Positions 58,445 to 64,000 of a stretch of DNA of 64,000 nucleotides are shown here, in pieces (the first letter of the stretch is position 1; each line of letters opens with the position of its first letter). The position numbers and the translations under genes were made by a program. The notes beneath the pieces are model-generated. The model was not told where the DNA came from and did not search any database. It saw only the letters and a program-made list of their open reading frames with translations. The DNA is from Algoriphagus aquaeductus (lineage in GTDB: Bacteria > Bacteroidota > Bacteroidia > Cytophagales > Cyclobacteriaceae): positions 186,001-250,000 of the forward strand of contig NZ_QKTX01000001.1 of the NCBI RefSeq assembly GCF_003253485.1. Direction: 5' to 3'.

Positions 58445-60865
58445 ATGTGGAAAAACTATTTGAAAATCGCCTATCGTAATGTCCTGAAAAGCAAGGTCTA
58501 TTCCGGGATCAATATCCTAGGCTTGAGCTTGGGGATGGCAGCGTCTATTTTGATTTTGATTTACATCGTGGATGAACTCAGCTATGACAAATTCCACCCG
58601 AATGCAGAGCTGATCTACCGCGTGGGAATGCAAGGCAGTATGAACGGGAATGAGTTTGATATGCCTTTTTCGCCTGCACCGATGGCTCAGGCCATCAAGG
58701 ACGAAATACCGGAGGCTGCTGATGTGATTCGTTTGGGTCTTTTTCGGACCATGCCGGTGCGTTACGAAGAAAAGTCATTCACAGAGCCGATTACGTTGGT
58801 GGCGGACCCGAATTTCTTCGATTTTTTTGGATTTGATTTGGTCAAAGGTGATCCAAAAACGGCATTGGTGGGTCCTAATCGAGTGATTTTGACAGAATCT
58901 GCTGCTAAAAGATATTTTGGTGAAGAGGAGGCTATTGGAAAGGTTTTATTTCGAGGCTCTGATAAAACGGCAACTGAAGTCACGGGAGTCGTTGTCGATC
59001 CCCCACACAATTCACATATCGATTTCAATATGATTTTGTCCGGGGATAGCTGGAGCTATATGAAAGATCCACAGTGGTCTTCCAACAACCTGTATACCTA
59101 CTATCGGATTCATCCTGGATCAGATCCGGCCAAAGTCAAAACCATCTTGGATGGATTTATTCCCAAATACTTTGGTCCTGAGGTTCAGAGATTTCTGGGG
59201 ATTTCATTGGAGGCTTTTCAGGAACAAGGGAATCGCTTTGGTTACGTAGTGTATCCCTTGCTGGACATTCATCTCAAATCCGGAACTGCCGAGGAAATCA
59301 AGCCCGGTGGGAGTATTCAATACCTCTATATTTTTGGAGCAGTAGCGCTTTTCATTATTCTGATTGCCTGTATCAATTTCATGAATTTGTCTACCGCCCG
59401 TGCCTCTAACCGTGCCAAAGAAGTGGGGGTAAGAAAGGCTGTCGGTGCGGAAAAAAGTCGCTTAGTCATTCAGTTTTTGTCCGAATCATTTTTGTATTGT
59501 TTGATTTCCTGGGTAGTGGCCTTGGTTTTTATCCTGTTGGCACTTTATCCATTCAATCAGCTTTCGGGGAAAGAATTGGGCTTGGGAATCTTTACAAATC
59601 CCTTGATTTTGTTGGGGATCTTTGGATTCTTGGTTTCAGTTGGTTTTTTGGCTGGATCCTATCCTGCATTTTATCTAACCTCTTTTTCACCGGTGACGGT
59701 CTTGAAGGGGAAAATCCGGAGTGGGGTGAAGCGCTCCAATTTTCGAAACGGGTTGGTTGTTTTTCAGTTTTTGATTTCCATTTGCCTGATCATCAGCAGT
59801 ATGGTCGTGTATAAGCAGCTTCGATTTATGCAGGAAAAAAATCTGGGATTCCAAAAAGAGAATGTGATCGACCTGTTGCATACCCGTGCTTTGGGCAATA
59901 ATGCAGAGGCGTTTAAGCAGGAATTATTAAGTCAAACCGGCTTCGTGGCGGCAAGTTACGCCAATACACTTCCACCAAATATTGATTGGTCCTCGGTATT
60001 CAAGACGACAGATACCCAACAGGATTTTCTTTGCAATCTCAATTTTGTAGACCATGATCAGCAGCAGGCCTTGGGCTATGAATTGGTTCAGGGAAGGTTT
60101 TTCTCTCGAGAATTCCCCAGTGATACCGGAACTGTGATATTGAACGAAACGGCTTTCAGACAAATGGGCTGGACTACACTGGACGGAAGCCAAAAAGTAA
60201 GTGGTTTTTGGAATGTCAATTCTGAACCGGTAGAGCGGACTGTCATTGGAGTCATGCGTGATTTCAACTTTGAAAGTTTGAGAGCAACTGTAAAGCCTTT
60301 GATCATGACACTGGGCCCTACGCCCAACAATGAGATGGCGATCCGAATTAGCCCGGGTAATCCCCAAGAGAAAATAGCGCAATTGGAGCAACTGTGGAAA
60401 AAACATGCTGATGGAGCGGCCTTTGAATATACTTTCATCGATTCCAACTTTGCGACCCTTTTTCAGGCAGAGGCTAAAATGGGCAAAATCATTTTGGTCT
60501 TCACGGTATTGGCGATCAGCATTGCCTGTTTGGGCCTTTTTGGACTTGCAGCTTATACGACCGAGCAGCGATCCAAAGAAATCAGTATCCGTAAGGCGCT
60601 GGGGGCATCGATGAGTCATTTGGTGACCATTTTGAGCAAGGACTTTATCTTGTTGGTGCTCATTGCTTTTTTGATTGCCGGACCTTTGAGCTATTTCCTG
60701 ATGGAAAAATATTGGCTGCAAAACTTCGCTTTCCGAACGTCCATTGATCTGGTATTGGTGGGGATTTCAGGATTGATATCGATTGTAATCGCCTGGTTGA
60801 CTGTTAGTTTTCAAAGTTTCAAGACAGCAGCCTCCAATCCGGTGGATTATTTGAAAAATGAATAA
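58445..60865 (+). CDS. MacB/FtsX-type ABC permease 3
   Basis: An 806-residue paralogue: N-terminus LKIAYRNVLKSKVYSGINILGLSLGM, first FtsX block NFMNLSTARASNRAKEVGVRKAVGAEK, second block GLFGLAAYTTEQRSKEISIRKALGAS, end SNPVDYLKNE. It is preceded by its own terminator, dyads and candidate sigma-54 promoter, so it forms a separate unit. No ATPase gene accompanies it; it may borrow the 52060 ATPase or one elsewhere. Confidence 0.93.
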   Translation: MWKNYLKIAYRNVLKSKVYSGINILGLSLGMAASILILIYIVDELSYDKFHPNAELIYRVGMQGSMNGNEFDMPFSPAPMAQAIKDEIPEAADVIRLGLFRTMPVRYEEKSFTEPITLVADPNFFDFFGFDLVKGDPKTALVGPNRVILTESAAKRYFGEEEAIGKVLFRGSDKTATEVTGVVVDPPHNSHIDFNMILSGDSWSYMKDPQWSSNNLYTYYRIHPGSDPAKVKTILDGFIPKYFGPEVQRFLGISLEAFQEQGNRFGYVVYPLLDIHLKSGTAEEIKPGGSIQYLYIFGAVALFIILIACINFMNLSTARASNRAKEVGVRKAVGAEKSRLVIQFLSESFLYCLISWVVALVFILLALYPFNQLSGKELGLGIFTNPLILLGIFGFLVSVGFLAGSYPAFYLTSFSPVTVLKGKIRSGVKRSNFRNGLVVFQFLISICLIISSMVVYKQLRFMQEKNLGFQKENVIDLLHTRALGNNAEAFKQELLSQTGFVAASYANTLPPNIDWSSVFKTTDTQQDFLCNLNFVDHDQQQALGYELVQGRFFSREFPSDTGTVILNETAFRQMGWTTLDGSQKVSGFWNVNSEPVERTVIGVMRDFNFESLRATVKPLIMTLGPTPNNEMAIRISPGNPQEKIAQLEQLWKKHADGAAFEYTFIDSNFATLFQAEAKMGKIILVFTVLAISIACLGLFGLAAYTTEQRSKEISIRKALGASMSHLVTILSKDFILLVLIAFLIAGPLSYFLMEKYWLQNFAFRTSIDLVLVGISGLISIVIAWLTVSFQSFKTAASNPVDYLKNE

Positions 60866-60884
60866 GCTGCTTTGATTTCCGTTT

Positions 60885-60920
60885 TGTCCGTTGGCGGTCA
60901 AAAATTTCCCCCAACGGACA
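60885..60920 (+). promoter_or_regulatory. Two activator-binding dyads upstream of the DUF2807 gene
   Basis: TGTCCGTTGGCGGTCA (60885-60900) and TTTCCCCCAACGGACA (60905-60920) start 20 bp apart. Together they contain a perfect 10-bp inverted repeat TGTCCGTTGG / CCAACGGACA. Best-conserved of the three pairs. Confidence 0.6.
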
Positions 60921-60970
60921 ACCTAATCCCAAAAAACCTTGAATACATGCTCTTTTCGCATGTTTTCCAC

Positions 60971-60986
60971 TGGCATAATAAATGAA
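60971..60986 (+). promoter_or_regulatory. Candidate sigma-54 promoter of the DUF2807 gene
   Basis: TGGCAT-AATAA-ATGAA: good -24 box; the -12 GC is GA here, so it is a weak match. It lies 51 bp after the second dyad and 31 bp before the ATG at 61017. Confidence 0.35.
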
Positions 60987-61016
60987 ATTCATAAACCATT
61001 CTAAACTCAACTTGCT

Positions 61017-61709
61017 ATGAAGATTACCTCAATTCTTTCCGCCCTTTTTCTTTTTATGGCTGTCGTGTTCACAGCTCATGCCCAAAATTCCCAAACCCGT
61101 ACTCCCGGTACTTTTACCCGCGTGGAGACTGGAGGGAGTTGGGATGTATTTATTACCAAAGGAAACAAAGATGAAGTCCGACTGGAATCTGCCTCCTTTG
61201 ATCTCAATAAGGTCATCACAGAGCTTGATGGCAGAACTTTGAAAATCAAACTCGAGAAAGGCAACTATCGAAACGTAGAGCTTCAAGTGTATGTCACGGT
61301 TCGCGAATTGGAAGCCGTTGGCTGCTCTGGATCCGGAAATGTCCTGTTGGCTTCGGATTTTGGTGCTGACGAATTTTCAATTGGTACCTCAGGTTCGGGT
61401 ACCATCAAGGCCAAATCCATCAATGCCCGTAACTTGAATGTAGGCATGAGCGGTTCGGGTGATGTAGAAATCGAAGGAGGTCAAGTGGACTATGTGACGA
61501 TCGGACAGTCCGGTTCGGGGGATTTTGAAGGAATAGACCTCAATGCCCAAACCGTAAAAATCGGTAAGTCCGGCTCAGGACAAACGCATATCACCGCCAT
61601 CAAAAGCCTCACGGTAGGAGCATCCGGATCAGGAAACGTTTACTACAGAGGCAATCCTGAAATGCAAAAAGTCGGAATCAGCGGTTCTGCCAAGCTGATC
61701 AAGGAATAA
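61017..61709 (+). CDS. DUF2807 (head-GIN) domain exported protein
   Basis: A 230-residue protein with a signal peptide (LSALFLFMAVVFTAHAQ) and a beta-helix-like DUF2807 domain. A Gly-Ser-Gly motif recurs about every 20 residues (GCSGSGNV, GTSGSGTI, GMSGSGDV, GQSGSGDF, GKSGSGQT, GASGSGNV, GISGSAKL), the ladder of a right-handed beta-roll. It probably sits in the periplasm or at the cell surface; function is unknown. Its position between paralogous permeases, with the sigma-54 dyads, suggests an envelope-stress or export-related role. Confidence 0.9.
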   Translation: MKITSILSALFLFMAVVFTAHAQNSQTRTPGTFTRVETGGSWDVFITKGNKDEVRLESASFDLNKVITELDGRTLKIKLEKGNYRNVELQVYVTVRELEAVGCSGSGNVLLASDFGADEFSIGTSGSGTIKAKSINARNLNVGMSGSGDVEIEGGQVDYVTIGQSGSGDFEGIDLNAQTVKIGKSGSGQTHITAIKSLTVGASGSGNVYYRGNPEMQKVGISGSAKLIKE

Positions 61710-61731
61710 TTACCCAGCCCTATCTATCTCC

Positions 61732-61765
61732 AGTGCCGGTCAGGTTTCCTGATCGGCACTTTTTC
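61732..61765 (+). terminator. Intrinsic terminator after the DUF2807 gene
   Basis: A 13-bp stem, AGTGCCGGTCAGG (61732-61744) with CCTGATCGGCACT (61748-61760, one G-U pair), has a 3-nt loop and T-run. Confidence 0.9.
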
Positions 61766-61803
61766 CAGTTTGACCCAATTTATCACCCCAACCCCATCCA
61801 GTC

Positions 61804-64000
61804 ATGCTGAAGAATTACCTGAAAATCGCGTACCGTAATCTCCTCAAAAACAAGGTCTACACAGCGATCAATGTGATTGGACTGACTTTGGGCCTGACCT
61901 GTTGCCTACTGATTTTTCTTCAGGTGAAGGATGAATTGAGTTATGACTCGTTTTGGGCGGAAAAGGAAAAACTCTATCGGGTAGCATTGGAACGAATCTA
62001 TCCTGATCACATCAATCTGTATGCGACCATCCCGGATGGATTTGCGGAGGTGTTTAAAAATGAAATTCCTGAGGTAGAAAATGCCACCAGGCTTTTTTCA
62101 TTTGGTGACTTTGCCAGTACGATTCAGATTGAGGAGGATTTTTATGAGGAACGGGCCGTGGCTTTAGCCGATTCCAATTTTTTTGAATTGTTTCCTATTC
62201 GGCTGATTCAGGGTGACCCTCGAACTGCACTTTACAAAACTCAAGCAGTGGTACTCAGCGAAACACTCTCAAAAAATTATTTTAATTCCACCGATATACT
62301 GGGGAAGGTTTTTAAGCTCAATGGCCAAGATGTGGAAGTCACCGGTGTAATGGAAGATTTGCCCACAAATTCGCACCTATATTTTGAATTACTTGGAACC
62401 ACTGCCGGGCAACCCTTCAATAACAATCCTACCTATGCCGCATTTTCAGCCTTGACCTATGTCAAACTTCGGGAAAATGCCACACCAGAATCAGTAGAAA
62501 AGGCCATTCCTCCTTTGGTGAAAAAATATGCGGCGGGACAGATCGAAAGGAACACTGGCGTCAACTACGAGGATTATGTCGCTGCGGGCAATGGATACAA
62601 TTATTTCCTTCAACCCCTGACTAAAATTCACCTTACTTCCCAACTTCAAGGTGAACTCAAAGCCAACGGAAATATTCGGTATGTGTATATTTTTATTTCT
62701 GTCGCGCTGTTTATCCTTTTGATTGCCTCGGTCAACTTTATCAATCTCGCCACAGCGCGTTCCGCAGAGCGTTCCAAAGAGGTGGGCGTGAGAAAAGCCA
62801 TGGGATCGGATCGCAAGCAGCTGATTGTTCAGTTCCTGATGGAGGCCAGTCTTTTGGTAGCAGTGAGTATGCTGTTGTCCTTGATGCTGGTAGGATTAAT
62901 TCTGCCTTGGTTTAATGGCCTGGCTCAAAAGGAGTTACACTTGAGTCTGAACGTGATCCAAGACTTGATACCGGGGTTATTGGGCATGGGAATCCTCGTC
63001 GCTTTGATTGCCGGGTACTATCCGGCATTTCAGATTTCCAATATGCACGCGGTGGAAATCATGAAGGGTAAATTTACCTCTTCTCAAAAAGGACAGTTTC
63101 TTAGAAATGGATTAGTGGTTTTCCAGTTTGCCATATCCATAATTTTGATCGCGGGTACGTTGATCATCAACAGACAAATGGAATTCATTCAAACCAAGAA
63201 TCTGGGTTTCCAAAGGGAGAATATGGTCGTAATCGACCGCTTTAATCAATTGGAAAATCCGGAAACATTTCGGGAGGAAGTCCTCAAACTTCCGGGAGTG
63301 ATGGAGGCCGGAGGCAGTACCAATATGCCCGGGAAGGGATTTTTCGGAGTTCAGTTTACGCCGGAGGGAAAGGCGGAGGTACTTACCGGCAAAGGAATGG
63401 TGGTAGATGATTTTTTTCTTACAACCATGAATATCCGGATGAACGAGGGGAGGTTTTTTGACCAGGACTTCAATGACAGCACTTCTGTGATTCTCAATCG
63501 CGCTGCAGCCCAATCTTTTGGGCTCAATGATAGCCCGATCGGTAGCAAGATTTACAGTACGGTCAGGCTGAATGGTGAAGATGTAACGGTTCCGTTTACA
63601 GTAATCGGTATCGCAGAAGATTTCCATTTTGAGTCCCTGCATTTGCCGATTACTCCTTTGGCAATTTTTAGCTTGGAGTCCGGAATGGGATTAAGTGCGT
63701 ATTTGGCTGTTAATATTTCTGGAGATTACCTTCCCTCCACTCTGGGTGAAATTGAAAACCTATGGGGACGGTTTGGTCAAAATCAACCTTTTTCTTTTTA
63801 TTTTCTGGAAAATGATCTGGAACAACTGTATCAAAATGAGCAGGTTTCAGGGAAAATCCTCACTTCCTTCTCTATTCTGGCCATCGTCATTGCCTGTATT
63901 GGTTTGTTTGGTTTGGCGGCTTACACTGCGCATCAAAAAACCAAAGAAATCGGAGTGCGAAAAGTACTGGGAGCTTCCACGACAAGTTTGGTCTGGATGC
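61804..64000 (+). CDS. MacB/FtsX-type ABC permease 4 (3' end cut off)
   Basis: An open frame from ATG 61804 to the right edge (732 codons visible, about 70 missing by comparison with its paralogues). N-terminus LKNYLKIAYRNLLKNKVYTAINVIGLTLGL, first FtsX block NFINLATARSAERSKEVGVRKAMGS, second block GLFGLAAYTAHQKTKEIGVRKVLGAS just before the edge. Fourth member of the permease series. It follows the DUF2807 terminator by 38 bp, and I see no promoter in that gap, so read-through or an unrecognised promoter must drive it. Confidence 0.93.
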   Translation, partial: MLKNYLKIAYRNLLKNKVYTAINVIGLTLGLTCCLLIFLQVKDELSYDSFWAEKEKLYRVALERIYPDHINLYATIPDGFAEVFKNEIPEVENATRLFSFGDFASTIQIEEDFYEERAVALADSNFFELFPIRLIQGDPRTALYKTQAVVLSETLSKNYFNSTDILGKVFKLNGQDVEVTGVMEDLPTNSHLYFELLGTTAGQPFNNNPTYAAFSALTYVKLRENATPESVEKAIPPLVKKYAAGQIERNTGVNYEDYVAAGNGYNYFLQPLTKIHLTSQLQGELKANGNIRYVYIFISVALFILLIASVNFINLATARSAERSKEVGVRKAMGSDRKQLIVQFLMEASLLVAVSMLLSLMLVGLILPWFNGLAQKELHLSLNVIQDLIPGLLGMGILVALIAGYYPAFQISNMHAVEIMKGKFTSSQKGQFLRNGLVVFQFAISIILIAGTLIINRQMEFIQTKNLGFQRENMVVIDRFNQLENPETFREEVLKLPGVMEAGGSTNMPGKGFFGVQFTPEGKAEVLTGKGMVVDDFFLTTMNIRMNEGRFFDQDFNDSTSVILNRAAAQSFGLNDSPIGSKIYSTVRLNGEDVTVPFTVIGIAEDFHFESLHLPITPLAIFSLESGMGLSAYLAVNISGDYLPSTLGEIENLWGRFGQNQPFSFYFLENDLEQLYQNEQVSGKILTSFSILAIVIACIGLFGLAAYTAHQKTKEIGVRKVLGASTTSLVWM

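Noticed and set aside
59927..60721. 264-codon minus-strand ORF opposite permease 3
   Set aside because: Shadow of the permease; composition is not protein-like.

Overview
The window is a chromosomal stretch of a Bacteroidota bacterium, most likely a Cytophagales member of the Algoriphagus/Cyclobacteriaceae type. The signs are a gliding lipoprotein GldH next to a RicT/PSP1 protein, a GWxTD protein, a DUF2723 (GT117) membrane glycosyltransferase, a fused heavy-metal RND/TolC pump, 800-residue FtsX-type permeases, and many promoters carrying the Bacteroidota -7 element TAnnTTTG. The genus is inferred from gene content only.

Layout. 1-6766: heavy-metal resistance cluster (RND/TolC fusion, adaptor, Fur-family regulator, DUF3703 protein, His-rich membrane protein, Zn/Cd/Pb-type P-ATPase). 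6767-11129: accessory DNA with a structured non-coding stretch, an ArdC-type antirestriction protein, small ORFs and a protein phosphatase, bounded on the right by the 3' end of a tRNA-Ser(GCU), which suggests an integrated island. 11219-24136: mostly housekeeping (PAS protein, gldH, ricT, purD, recQ, kpsF-type isomerase, mannose-1-P guanylyltransferase, rlmB, GWxTD protein, methyltransferase). 24197-27181: GT117 protein. 27284-35083: sulfur region (thioredoxin, MBL-rhodanese protein, two YeeE/YedE halves, TsdA-like dihaem cytochrome, outer-membrane barrel), with an MFS transporter and an acyl-ACP thioesterase inside it. 35390-46977: desaturase, DEAD helicase/Lys-rich protein/cold-shock cluster, D-2-hydroxyacid dehydrogenase, AlkB, MsrAB, PQQ-type dehydrogenase and barrel proteins. 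47180-64000: an NtrB/NtrC-like two-component system divergent from a MacAB-like efflux operon, followed by four paralogous FtsX-type permeases and a DUF2807 protein.

Three patterns go beyond single-gene annotation. First, four promoters in the sulfur region carry a Crp/Fnr-like dyad (GTGAY-N4-GTCAC, with variation) centred about 30 bp upstream of the -7 element, so thioredoxin, the MBL-rhodanese protein, YeeE/YedE and TsdA look like one activator-driven regulon. Second, the sigma-54 activator gene sits beside three transcription starts (50230, 58445, 61017). Each is preceded by two 16-bp dyads resembling TGTCCG-N4-CGGACA, spaced exactly 20 bp apart, and then by a candidate -24/-12 promoter 75-90 bp downstream. 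Third, two small S23/IVP four-helix-bundle genes interrupt the efflux operon, in opposite orientations. Each is flanked by its own imperfect inverted repeat made of short-period purine motifs, as if they were tiny mobile units.

Functions come from motif recognition and family knowledge without database searches. The first and last genes are cut by the window edges.
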